The notes: generated by a model not told the origin, from the sequence alone. DNA of 64,000 bases from Primulina eburnea (GCF_022965805.1 NC_133115.1:35765321-35829320), one strand, 5' to 3'. Counted from the stretch's first letter, positions 14,527 through 24,326 are shown. A program made the numbers and translations.

Positions 14527-15381
14527 TTCTCGTAGTCTATGGTGTAAGTGCACGGACATGCCTTGTAATTGGTCTTTTGGTTTCATTTCTCGTTGGGGTG
14601 TTAATAAGGTGTTAGGAGGAAGTGGTGTACAGTAGAAGGGTTGAAGATCTTTTCACTCATTTGTACTCTTGAAGTTCATTTGACTGCCATAATTTCGTTT
14701 GGGTTTTACATTTACGTTGATCTTGGAACCTGGCTTTATATAGCAAATATAGAACTTATATAAACTCATTTTCATTTGTGTTTTAGTCATGCAGATCGAT
14801 ACTCTTTCTAGTAACCTACCACTAGAATTTGAGTTATAATGGAAACCGATAATGGCACTTTTTAAGTTAATCGCCAACTCCTTGAGTTATTAGTTGAAAG
14901 AAATGGACCCTTCCACATTCCTGACGATAAATGGGCAGTGCCAGTGAGAGAATGTTGGGCAAAAAGCAAGTAAATCGACGTAGGGAGGTAATGTTGCGAA
15001 AAATGATCGAATTTTTTTTTGTAGTAGAAAATATTTCTTTCTTTTATCCAACAGAAATTCTCAACTCAAATTTTACAAAAGAACTTGCAAATAAAGGGAA
15101 AAAATCCCTAAATTCTTGGGATTCCATAGTAAGCAACTTAGTTTGGGGTTCTTCGACAAAAATGGTGGAAGTGTTGACGAAGAAAAAGATATATAAAATG
15201 TAATCAAATTGATATTTTAGTTAATAGAGGAAATAGTTGAATCCCCCTCCAAGAATGGTAAAATGAAAATTTTGGAGGGTATGATTCCAATTTTAGAAGG
15301 GGAAAAGGGCATAGAAAGGCAAGGGCGTACGTGTAGTATAAAAGGTGTAAAAAGAAATGGAACCGTATAGAACAAGGGATT
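14527..15381. other. Spacer, 3' UTR of WD40 gene
   Basis: Contains the 3' UTR of the WD40 gene followed by AT-rich DNA. I see no gene or repeat with clear ends before the tRNA. Confidence 0.5.
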
Positions 15382-15453
15382 TGAACCCGACGTGAATCGA
15401 ACACGCAACCTTCTGATCTGGAGTCAGACGCGCTACCATTGCGCCACGGATCC
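15382..15453 (-). tRNA. tRNA-Trp (CCA anticodon)
   Basis: A 72-nt cloverleaf on the minus strand. The 5' acceptor strand GGATCCG pairs with CGGGTTC (two G-U pairs), followed by discriminator A. The anticodon arm TCTGA-CTCCAGA-TCAGA shows anticodon CCA. The T arm contains GTTCGATTC (B box) and the D arm TGGCGCAATGG (A box). The sequence fits the plant nuclear tRNA-Trp rather than an organellar copy. A run of five T on the minus strand, about 30 nt past the 3' end, could act as a Pol III terminator. Confidence 0.93.
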
Positions 15454-15547
15454 TTGGTAATAACTCGGTGGTTTTGTTATATTTGTAACAAATTAAATAT
15501 CTGACTGAAGTTAAAATCCAATTAATTGTGTCCAATAATTTTACTTT
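15454..15547. other. 94-bp gap between tRNA-Trp 5' end and copia insertion, including left TSD
   Basis: Short AT-rich 5' flank of the tRNA gene. Its last five bases, ACTTT at 15543-15547, are the left target-site duplication of the copia element. The right copy is at 21738-21742. Confidence 0.9.
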
Positions 15548-15692
15548 TGTTGTGAATAGTAGAGAATATAGAGAAGAGAGAATGATTTTTGTGTACTTTA
15601 TTCATCATAGGAGACCTCTATTTATAGAGTAGATTTACAAACTTGAATAGGTAACAATATCAATAATCATCTATAATATCTTTTCTATAACA
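15548..15692 (-). repeat. 3' LTR of copia element
   Basis: 145 bp, begins TGTTGTGAATAG on the plus strand and ends CTATAACA. It appears identical to 21593-21737. It is very short for a copia LTR. Confidence 0.96.
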
Positions 15693-15700
15693 CTCCCCCT
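15693..15700 (-). other. Polypurine tract of copia element
   Basis: On the minus strand AGGGGGAG lies immediately inside the 3' LTR. This is the expected position and composition for the plus-strand primer of reverse transcription. Confidence 0.8.
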
Positions 15701-15845
15701 TAGATGATTATCGACTCATTAAATTACTTCTAAGAGATGTGGGAGTTCAAATGTTGCCTCGTTAAAACCTTGTCAGTAAAAACCCAATGGGAAAACCTGA
15801 ACGAAGGAAAAAGAGTACAACAATAGATACTCCCCCTGATTTCAA

Positions 15846-18800
15846 TCATCTGAGATCCTTCAACTGATGCATCCCTATCTTGTGCACCAATTTCTTGAAT
15901 GTTGAAGTTGGTAATGCCTTTGTAAATAAGTCAGCTACATTGTCGCTTGAGCGAATTTGATGGACGTCAATATCACCATTTTCTTGAAGCTCATGTGTAT
16001 AGAAAAACTTTGGTGAAATATGCTTTGTTCTATCACCTTTGATGTAGCCTCCTTTTAACTGCGCAATGCAAGCAGTATTATCTTCGAATATTACTGTTGG
16101 GTCATCTTTGGCTGTTGGGAGTCCACATGATTCTTGAATATGTTGTGTCATAGATCTCAACCACACACACTCCCGACTTGCTTCATGCATTGCAATGATC
16201 TCAGAGTGATTTGAAGACGTCGCTGTTAAGGATTGCTTCACCGACTTCCATGATATAGCAGTGTCTCCTCGTGTAAACACATAACCTGTCTGGGATTTAG
16301 CTTTATGTGGATCAGAAAGATATCCTGCATCTGCATATCCAACTAAAGGAGACTTTGATTTTGTCGAATAAAATAATCCCATATCAATTGTACCCCGAAG
16401 GTAACGAAATATGTGTTTTACACCATTCCAATGTCTTCGGGTTGGACATGAGTTATATCTCGCTAAAAGATTAACAGAAAATGATATATCTGGGCGAGTA
16501 CAATTTGCGAGATATGACAGTGCACCAATGGCACTTAAATATGGTACTTCTGGACCAACGATTTCTTCTCCATTTTCAGGTGGTCGAAAAGGATCTTTGT
16601 TAGCATCAAGTGATCGAACATACATGGGTGATGCTAATGGGTGTGCCTTGTCCATGTAAAAGCGCTTTAGTATTTTTTCTGTATATGATGATTGATGAAC
16701 AAATATTCCCTCTTGCAAATGTTCAATTTGCAATCCGAGACAAAATTTTGTCTTTCCTAAATCTTTCATCTCAAACTCATTTTTCAAGTAATTGGCAGTT
16801 TTAGTAAGCTCTTCTGGAGTGCCAATAAGATTTAGATCATCAACATATACTGCCACAATTGCAAAGCCCTCATCTGTTCTTTTTATAAAAGCGCATGGAC
16901 AAATAGCATTATTTGTGTATCCTTCTTTTAACAAATATTCACTAAGACGATTGTACCACATGCGACCAGATTGCTTTAATCCATATAAGGATTTATGCAG
17001 TTTTATTGATAACATAGCCTTGGGTGCTTCACCATTTTCTTTCGATAGTTGGAATCCTTCAGGCACTTTCATATATATATCACTATCAAGTGAACCATAA
17101 AGATAAGCAGTTACAACATCCATAAGTCGCATATCAAGAGTTTCTGATACTGCTAAACTGATTAGGAATCGAAAAGTAGAGGCATCCATCACAGGTGAAT
17201 ATGTTTCCTCATAGTCAATTCCAGGTCTCTGCGAGAAACCTTGGGCTACGAGTCGGGCCTTGTATCTTACAATTTCACCATTTTCATTCCTCTTTCGTAC
17301 AAAAACCCATCTGTATCCTACTGGGATTACATTTTTAGGTGTTCGTACTACATGTCCAAACACTTTATGTTTTTCTAGTGAGTCTAATTCAGTTTGTATG
17401 GCCTTCTTCCATTTTGGCCAATCATCTCTTTGTTGACAATCCTTAACGGATTGTGGTTCTGGGTCTTCATCATGTATGATGTCAAGGGCGACATTTAGGG
17501 CAAAGACAGTGTCAACAATTGTGTTATTTCGATCCCACAATTTTCGAGATGATATATAATTTATTGAAATCTCATTATTTTCATGAGAATTTGATTCTTC
17601 AGGAATAATATTATCCAAGTTTGGTTCATTGATCTCTCTTACTATATCATCCAAGATTTCTTCTTCGGGAGCTTTTGAATTTTCTTTCTCTTGTACCTTT
17701 CTTTTTCGAGGTACAATATCCTTTGAACCAATTGGTCGACCACGCTTCTGGCGTATTTTAGATTCATTTGCAGGTTGAATAATAGCTGGTCCTACGGGGA
17801 CATCAATTTTGCAAGGGGTATTCTCTGCATGTATATGTGACTTTGTCACATTCTTTGTATTAACAAAAGCATCGGGCAATTGATTTGCAATTCTTTGCAG
17901 GTGAATGATTCTTTCAACTTCTTGCTCACATTGATTATTTCGAGGATCATAATGAGATAGTGTTTTCTCATTCCAACAAATCTTTTGTTGTTCTTCGGGA
18001 CACAACTTTATTTCCCCTAGATTTGGAAATTCCAATTCATCGAAGTGGCAATCTGCAAATCTCGCAGTAAACAAATCTCCTGTTAAAGGTTCCAAAAATC
18101 TAATAATAGATGGTGAATCATATCCCACATAAATCCCAAGTCTACGTTGTGGGCCCATTTTGGTTCGCTGTGTAGGTGGGAGAGGGACTTGTACTGCACA
18201 ACCAAATACTCGAAGGTGAGAAACATCAGGCTCTCGACCATAAGCAAGTTGTAAGGGTGAGTATTGGTGATAATTAGTTGGCCTTATACGAATCAATGAT
18301 GCAGCATGTAATATGGCATGTCCCCACACAGATGATGGAAGTTTGGTTCTCATCAATAATGGTCTAGCAATTAATTGCAAACGCTTAATGAATGACTCTG
18401 CTAAGCCATTTTGTGTATGGACATGAGCAACCGAATGCTCAACTGAAATCCCTATTGACATACAATAGTCATTAAATGTCTGCGATTTAAATTCAGCAGC
18501 ATTATCAAAACGAATTGTCTTGATTGAGTGATCTGGGAATTGAGCTCGTAATTTAATAATTTGCGCAAGTAATCTAGCAAAAGCTATATTTCGAGTTGAA
18601 AGCAAACTAACATGTGACCATCTAGTAGACGCATCAATCAATACCATGAAGTATCGAAATGGTCCACATGGTGGGTGTATAGGCCCACAAATATCCCCAT
18701 GGATTCTCTCCAAGAAGGTTGGGATTTCAACATCAATCTTTGTAGGGGAAGGTCTTATAATTAGTTTGCCTTGTGAACAAGCTACACATGGATAATCATT

Positions 18801-19343
18801 GTGTAAAAGAATCTTCTGGTTCTTTAGAGGGTGTCCATGTGAGTTAATTATTATTCTGCGCATCATTGTTGCCCCAGGGTGACCAAGTCGATCATGCCAT
18901 AATTTGAAGCTCTGTTGGTCAAAAAACTTCTGGTTTGTGACAATGTTTGCTTCGACTGTTTTTATTGTTGTAAAATACATTCTAGAAGGGAGTGCACATA
19001 ATTTTTCTTTTATCTGCTTCTGGCCAGATATAATAGATGTTATGCAAAGGTATTCGAAATTATTTTCATTTAATGTTTCAATATGGTATCCATTTCGGCG
19101 GATGTCTTTAAAGCTAAGCAAATTTCTACTGGATTTGCTTGCATATAGGGCATTTTCAATATATAGGCTTGTATTATTTGGTAAAATAATTTTTGCCTTT
19201 CCATAACCTTCAATAATTTTTGATGCACCCGATATTGTTGTAACATTATTTTCAGCTAATGTTAACTCCAAAAAATACCTTTTATTTTGAAGAATGGTAT
19301 GTGTTGTACCACTATCCACTAAGCATTCATCCTGACATATCAT
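15846..19343 (-). CDS. Copia pol polyprotein (protease-integrase-RT-RNase H)
   Basis: One open frame of 1165 codons from the first ATG, with no stops or frameshifts. The order is retropepsin motif VDSGTTH near the N-terminus; GAG-pre-integrase zinc region (LWHDRLGHPG ... CVACSQGK); integrase core (HGDICGPI, IRFDNAAEF, HTQNGLAESF); reverse transcriptase (WVFVRKRNENGEIVRYKARL, YGLKQSGRMWYNRL, and catalytic YVDDL); and RNase H (VGYADAGYLSD ... EDNTACI ... VADLFTKAL). The protease lies so close to the first ATG that translation may really enter upstream, for example by splicing from gag. The gag stop and this start are separated by 223 bases. The protein makes the cDNA and integrates it. Confidence 0.95.
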   Translation of the reverse strand: MICQDECLVDSGTTHTILQNKRYFLELTLAENNVTTISGASKIIEGYGKAKIILPNNTSLYIENALYASKSSRNLLSFKDIRRNGYHIETLNENNFEYLCITSIISGQKQIKEKLCALPSRMYFTTIKTVEANIVTNQKFFDQQSFKLWHDRLGHPGATMMRRIIINSHGHPLKNQKILLHNDYPCVACSQGKLIIRPSPTKIDVEIPTFLERIHGDICGPIHPPCGPFRYFMVLIDASTRWSHVSLLSTRNIAFARLLAQIIKLRAQFPDHSIKTIRFDNAAEFKSQTFNDYCMSIGISVEHSVAHVHTQNGLAESFIKRLQLIARPLLMRTKLPSSVWGHAILHAASLIRIRPTNYHQYSPLQLAYGREPDVSHLRVFGCAVQVPLPPTQRTKMGPQRRLGIYVGYDSPSIIRFLEPLTGDLFTARFADCHFDELEFPNLGEIKLCPEEQQKICWNEKTLSHYDPRNNQCEQEVERIIHLQRIANQLPDAFVNTKNVTKSHIHAENTPCKIDVPVGPAIIQPANESKIRQKRGRPIGSKDIVPRKRKVQEKENSKAPEEEILDDIVREINEPNLDNIIPEESNSHENNEISINYISSRKLWDRNNTIVDTVFALNVALDIIHDEDPEPQSVKDCQQRDDWPKWKKAIQTELDSLEKHKVFGHVVRTPKNVIPVGYRWVFVRKRNENGEIVRYKARLVAQGFSQRPGIDYEETYSPVMDASTFRFLISLAVSETLDMRLMDVVTAYLYGSLDSDIYMKVPEGFQLSKENGEAPKAMLSIKLHKSLYGLKQSGRMWYNRLSEYLLKEGYTNNAICPCAFIKRTDEGFAIVAVYVDDLNLIGTPEELTKTANYLKNEFEMKDLGKTKFCLGLQIEHLQEGIFVHQSSYTEKILKRFYMDKAHPLASPMYVRSLDANKDPFRPPENGEEIVGPEVPYLSAIGALSYLANCTRPDISFSVNLLARYNSCPTRRHWNGVKHIFRYLRGTIDMGLFYSTKSKSPLVGYADAGYLSDPHKAKSQTGYVFTRGDTAISWKSVKQSLTATSSNHSEIIAMHEASRECVWLRSMTQHIQESCGLPTAKDDPTVIFEDNTACIAQLKGGYIKGDRTKHISPKFFYTHELQENGDIDVHQIRSSDNVADLFTKALPTSTFKKLVHKIGMHQLKDLR

Positions 19344-19566
19344 CGTTAATCTAAAATAAAATATAATTCAATAAGCTAAATACAATAAATAATGTGTAAA
19401 GCTTTCAAATGAAATATTTTATTGAATAATGAAAACATTTATTGAATAACAAAATAAACCTCCATGACAAATCCTAAACATGAACTGAACATCAAAATAA
19501 AAACGAGACCACGATAACCTAATAAACAATAGAAATTCAAAGTAGGAACAAGACCAATGAAAGTAA

Positions 19567-20631
19567 TTACTCATTATTTTCTAACACACCACCACCAATC
19601 AAATTATCTATATTTCCATCTGGATTAGCAAAGAAATCAGAGACGTCCAAGTGAGTTATATCAATTGGATCATCATTGTCCACAAAATTTATCTCCATTT
19701 TTCCATTTTCCTTGATTGATTTTTGATATAGATCCACAAGATGTTTTGCCGTACGACAGGTACGAGACCAATGCCCTTCCATTCCACATCTATAACATTT
19801 TTCTTCATATACTTTGGAACTCTTTTCTTTTGCTTCTTCATTATTGGAATTCCATTGCTGGTGGCTTGTTTTATGTTTCTTTCCATTTTGTTGCTGATAG
19901 TATCTTCTTTGGCCACGCCCACGCCCACGCCCACGTCCACGTCCACGTCCACTTTCATTGTTATGATTTTTAGTGGAATTAGCATTCACTTCAGGAAATG
20001 CAATTTCATATTCTTCAGGAAATGTAGTTCCATTTGCTTCAGGAAATGGTGTGGATCCAGTTGGGCGCATTTGGTGATTTTTCATGAGCAGCTCCTTGTT
20101 TTGTTCAGCAACTAGTAAGCATGAGATGAGTTCAGAGTACCTTTGAAATCCACGTTCACGATATTGCTGCTGCAGGAGCACGTTTGATGCATGAAAAGTG
20201 GAGAATGTTTTTTCTAACATGTCTTGATCAGTGACTTTCTCTCCACAAAGTATCAGTGTGGAACTAGTCTTGAATAATGCAGAGTTATAGTCACTTACGG
20301 ACTTAAAATCTTGTAACCGTAGGTGCATCCATTCATATCGGGCTCTTGGGAGAATTACAGTTCGTTGATGGTCAAATCTTTCTTTTAGATTTTTCCAAAG
20401 TTCTCGTGGCTCTTTCACAGTGAGATATTCGACTTTCAACCCATCATTGAGGTGATGACGGAGAAAAATAAGTGCCTTTGCACGGTCCTGCTGGGACATT
20501 TCATTTCCTTCTTTTATTGTATCTCCTAAATTCATAGAGATAAGGTGGACCTCGGCATCCAAAATCCATGATAAATAATTTTTTCCAGTCAAGTCAAGTG
20601 CTTCAAATTCAAGTTTGGTGATGTTCGCCAT
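19567..20631 (-). CDS. Copia gag protein (UBN2/zinc knuckle)
   Basis: 354 aa, starting MANITKLEFEALDLTGKNY, a typical copia gag opening. The UBN2-type gag domain spans about residues 20-190. An arginine-glycine repeat (about 228-242) and one CCHC zinc knuckle (CYRCGMEGHWSRTC, about residues 280-293) should bind RNA. It ends GGGVLENNE and a stop, so gag is closed separately from pol. It forms the virus-like particle. Frame is intact. Confidence 0.93.
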   Translation of the reverse strand: MANITKLEFEALDLTGKNYLSWILDAEVHLISMNLGDTIKEGNEMSQQDRAKALIFLRHHLNDGLKVEYLTVKEPRELWKNLKERFDHQRTVILPRARYEWMHLRLQDFKSVSDYNSALFKTSSTLILCGEKVTDQDMLEKTFSTFHASNVLLQQQYRERGFQRYSELISCLLVAEQNKELLMKNHQMRPTGSTPFPEANGTTFPEEYEIAFPEVNANSTKNHNNESGRGRGRGRGRGRGQRRYYQQQNGKKHKTSHQQWNSNNEEAKEKSSKVYEEKCYRCGMEGHWSRTCRTAKHLVDLYQKSIKENGKMEINFVDNDDPIDITHLDVSDFFANPDGNIDNLIGGGVLENNE

Positions 20632-21399
20632 TGCAACTTAAAAAGAAAGAAAAAAAAATTATATAATTAGAATCATGACATAAATAGAGTAAAATTGTAT
20701 TACTATTATTGAAAATAAATATTATAACAAATTATGCATGTTACTACTTTTACTATGCAATTTTGAAATTTTGTTATTCTATTTGTTAAACTAACATCGA
20801 TGCAGGTGTACATTGAGATGTGCTCAATTAATAATTTATGTATCTATTACAAATTGCACTAAATACAAATTGTAGCATTATAAACTAAAGAAAATAAAAC
20901 TCTTTTACGCACAATAATTCTAAATACGTAAAACAAATATCACAGAATTCTGCCCAACTAAATTTCAAATGAACTTTATACAAATTTCAAAGTAAATTTC
21001 AAAGTCACTGATCACAGAGATTTGATTAGATATACAAAATCCAAGTAAATTTCAAATGAACTTTATACAAATTTAAATAATTTCAATAGCATCGGGATGA
21101 GATAACTTGAAATCAATCTATTAAATCGTTCTAAGATAAAAACATCAAAATCCAAATAATATAAATCTTAAACAACAATACATTGATAATCAATATTCTT
21201 CAAGAATATTGTCGAAACATATGATAGTTATCTAAATTCTTCAGGAATATGATAACATTATATTTTATATCAATATTATTCATAGATATTGATAGATCTT
21301 TATGATTTTATATCAAGATTCTTCGGGTATATTGATAAATCTTATTCATTAATATTTTATTCATAGATCTATCAATATCTTCAACATAAAGTCGTGTTG

Positions 21400-21527
21400 T
21401 GCTACTTCAGGAGCATCAACATAAAATTAAAAGTTGTGCTTCTTCAGGAGCATCAACATAAATCTATAATTTGTGCTACTTCGGGAGCATCAATATTAAA
21501 TCTAAATATTGTGCTTCTTCAAGAGCA
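21400..21527 (-). repeat. Four hairpin-containing tandem units in copia leader
   Basis: On the plus strand TGCTACTTCAGGAGCA (21400-21415), TGCTTCTTCAGGAGCA (21437-21452), TGCTACTTCGGGAGCA (21473-21488) and TGCTTCTTCAAGAGCA (21512-21527) recur every 36-39 bases. Each has TGCT/AGCA arms around a CTTCRRG core. Related TTCRRG hairpins with different arms occur at 21192-21210, 21235-21250 and 21317-21333. In the element's RNA these would be a series of stem-loops between the 5' LTR and gag. Confidence 0.8.
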
Positions 21528-21578
21528 TTCATACAAGAATAAGAATAAATTATTTATAAATTTTACCTTGAAGAGCAC

Positions 21579-21592
21579 TCGTGCTGATAACG
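21579..21592 (-). other. Primer-binding site of copia element (candidate half-tRNA-Ile)
   Basis: Directly abuts the 5' LTR. In element orientation the sequence after the LTR is CGTTATCAGCACGA. Its complement TCGTGCTGATAACG matches the anticodon arm, positions 27-40, of plant tRNA-Ile(AAU) as I remember it. The only difference falls at position 34, where A is edited to inosine and would pair with the C found here. It is not the usual TGGTATCAGAGC site for initiator tRNA-Met. Confidence 0.6.
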
Positions 21593-21737
21593 TGTTGTGA
21601 ATAGTAGAGAATATAGAGAAGAGAGAATGATTTTTGTGTACTTTATTCATCATAGGAGACCTCTATTTATAGAGTAGATTTACAAACTTGAATAGGTAAC
21701 AATATCAATAATCATCTATAATATCTTTTCTATAACA
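21593..21737 (-). repeat. 5' LTR of copia element
   Basis: 145 bp, matching 15548-15692 at every position I compared. It should carry the element's promoter and transcription start. The flanking duplication ACTTT follows at 21738-21742. Confidence 0.96.
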
Positions 21738-22151
21738 ACTTTTAAATTAAAATTTTTAAATATGTTGATTAATTTTTACCACAATGATGAGTTTCAACTA
21801 CTGGAGATACGTGATCACTGATCGTTACCACATTTCTTAAAACAAAAATTCTTCCATAGATATACGCTTTGAATTTGTTGTTTGGTCTCTTTAATTAAGA
21901 ATGAAAATATTCAATTTGTACTTAAAATAGATCAAAATCCCGGACAGGAAAAACAATCTTCTCCAATATTCTCTGTAATATTTCTATTTAATGAATTGTG
22001 ATTTCTTTTACTTTTTTACAATCGATATATAGTAAATTTCTATTGGTTGTAGATTTTATAAAAAAAGTGTTACATAACATTTAAATAACCATTTAATGAT
22101 CAATATAAAAGCTCATGGTCCAAGCATCAACAATAACTCATTGAATCCATT

Positions 22152-22321
22152 TTGAGACGGTCTCATGAATCTTTATCTGTGAGACGAGTCAACTCTATCG
22201 ATATTCATAATAAAAAGTAATACTCTTAGCATAAAAAGTAATACTTTTTCATGGATGACCCAAATGAGAGACATGTCTCACAAAATACGACATGTGAGAC
22301 TGTCTCACCTAAGTTTTTGCC
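22152..22321 (+). repeat. GTGAGAC-palindrome MITE-like repeat, copy 1
   Basis: About 170 bp. Both ends carry a version of the palindrome GTGAGACGGTCTCAC. The interior phrase includes GATATTCATAATAAAAAGTA, a duplicated AAAAAGTAATACT, TTTTTCATGGATGACCCAAA, and ends AAGTTTTTGCC. Five more copies lie in this window. Confidence 0.8.
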
Positions 22322-22932
22322 AAAAAAAAGGGGAAAAAATTTCTCATCACATTAATTCCATTCATATTTTTTTTTGTTAATTTTATTCACATTTTGATAA
22401 CGAAAAGATCTGGAAATTTCCTAATTTATTATAATTAATTAAGACGACTAAATCTTAGTTCAAATCTCATTAATTGCTTACTCAAATGGTGGTATACCCC
22501 TTTTCTTGCAATTAATTTGGCCACATTTACTTTGAATTATTACTATAATACATGGATGTGAACACATTATAAATATGAAAAATCATAATAAGAAATGAAA
22601 AGTTAAAATTATATAAAAATTTTATAGATATTTCATGGAAAATTATTATTCTTCAATGTTGTAAATATTTTAATGTGAATAATCTTTCCTTTTAAGATAA
22701 TTAAATTTGGTTACTAATTCATAAATAAATGTAAGTGGATAGATACATGTGCATATTGTTTAAAAAAATTTCAAACAATTAAAAACTCGTGCATTGTTTA
22801 TCTTTACAATTATTTATGAGGATTTTGATTAATTGCATGCTTGATTTTTATAGAACACATTCTACCATAATATGATCTTACATTTAACAAAAATGCCATT
22901 TTGATTAATTTCATGTTCGATTTTTGTATAAG

Positions 22933-23107
22933 GGCAAAAACTTGTGTGAGACGGTCTCACGGTTCGTATTTTGTGAGACGGGTCTTTTATTTGGGTCATC
23001 CATGAAAAAGTTTTAATTTTTATGTCAAGAGTGTTACTTTTTATTATGAATATCGGTAGGGTTGACCCGTCTCACAGATAAAGATTTGTGAGACCGTCTC
23101 ACAAAGA
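22933..23107 (-). repeat. GTGAGAC-palindrome MITE-like repeat, copy 2 (inverted)
   Basis: Reverse-orientation copy. It begins GGCAAAAACTTGTGTGAGAC, contains GGGTCATCCATGAAAAAG and GTTACTTTTTATTATGAATA, and ends GTGAGACCGTCTCAC. It has the same length and layout as copy 1. Confidence 0.8.
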
Positions 23108-23710
23108 CTTACTTTGTATAAGATGTTCATGTTGATTTATTTGGAGTGTGGGATATTTAAAATGATCAAAATTAGCGTAAAAATGTATTTATTTGTGAGA
23201 ACATAATTGAGAAGATCGACGGAATAATTATAATATACCTTTAATTTTCAGGAAAATTATTGTTCAAACGTAAGAACTCCAAAAATACTCAGTTTGCTTT
23301 CTGTTATCACATGCAATCTTCAAAATATTTTCTGGTTCAAAAGGGAATATAATCCCAAAGATAAAGTATAAGCTTCAACTCCATTAAAATAGACATTTAT
23401 TTATTTTAAAATCCAAAAACTTGACAGATATAAAATAACTTCGAACGAAAAAAATCATTAAGATTGAGCTATCTTATCTTTTCGTAAATTTGTAATTCTG
23501 TGAATTTAAAATGATAAGACATTTAGTTAGAGGTGACGAGGAGAAGTAAACAAAGTAAAGAATAAAACAAAAAAATATATTAAAAAGTGTGAAAGATGTG
23601 ACAATTTTCTTCAGTTGATAAAATCCGATCACCCCAGCCTTTCGTTATATTGGTTTTGATTTTCAGCTCATTTTTCATCATTCTCATCAGCGATAGATTC
23701 GGTTCTGTCT

Positions 23711-23938
23711 ATGGATATCTCCATTCAGTATATCTTCAAAAACACAGAAAACATGGATGATTGCATGCAAATTCAGAACAAAGGTAAGCATTTGAGCTGA
23801 ACTTTTGAGCTTTTATTATTTTGTTATGCGTATAATCTTGATATAGAGTTCCTTTGTTTTACCTGATTTTATGTTCTTTCGGTATGATTTGCTTCAGATA
23901 ACGGAGAATGTTCATCGTCTCCAAAGTCCAAGTCTTGA
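23711..23938 (+). promoter_or_regulatory. Spliced upstream ORF (37 codons) in leader of zinc-finger gene
   Basis: ATG at 23711 opens a frame through 23783 (donor AAAG|GTAAGC). It continues after an acceptor (CTTCAG) from 23898 to a TGA at 23936-23938, giving MDISIQYIFKNTENMDDCMQ and 17 more residues ending SSSPKSKS. It lies entirely upstream of the zinc-finger start. It may be an upstream ORF that reduces translation, or the true first exons if a further, unseen splice skips the stop. Confidence 0.45.
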
Positions 23939-24326
23939 TCGAAAATATCATATTTTTCCACTGGTTCGGTGCTTTTCACTTTTATTTATGTGTCATCTAG
24001 GGTTGCTGAGCAGCTAAGTTCTTGGAGGTTGCCCTCTTTTTTCTTTTTATTTTTTTCGCATTTACCTTACCTACTCATCTCCAAGTCGTGGAAATTTCTG
24101 GTTAATTCTTTTCTTTTACTTCATTTTTATGCACATATATACCATAAATACACTTTAGCTGGGGTTGTTCTTGTGTTGTTGTCAATGAAGATGAATAGTG
24201 GGAAGATCTGGCATCACAATCAATAAAGAAAAGAAATAGCGGTGGATTGTTGAGTGGGAGTCCGTTCTTGGAGAAGGAAAATTGTTGATTGAGCTGAAAA
24301 TACCTAAAGATGGCGGAGAAGAGGTA

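Larger units (their letters stand above)
15548..21737 (-). mobile_element. Complete Ty1/copia LTR retrotransposon, short-LTR type
   Basis: This 6190-bp element is read on the minus strand. It has two 145-bp LTRs (15548-15692 and 21593-21737) that look identical base for base, and each runs TG...CA. It is flanked by the 5-bp duplication ACTTT. Inside, in element order, are a primer-binding site abutting the 5' LTR, a leader of about 960 bp with repeated hairpins, gag (20631-19567), a short gap, pol (19343-15846) and a polypurine tract beside the 3' LTR. Protease-integrase-reverse transcriptase order is copia type. Both ORFs are open and the LTRs are identical, so insertion looks recent and the element may be autonomous. 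Confidence 0.97.
21743..23690. other. Spacer before zinc-finger gene
   Basis: AT-rich, no gene. It holds two copies of the GTGAGAC palindrome repeat in opposite orientation (22152-22321 and 22933-23107). Otherwise I see no bounded structure. Confidence 0.5.

Noticed and set aside
19689..20115. Long open frames on both strands across gag (VDVDVGVGVG and TPTPTSTSTST repeats)
   Set aside because: Shadow frames of the Arg-Gly repeat in gag, produced by its repetitive codons.
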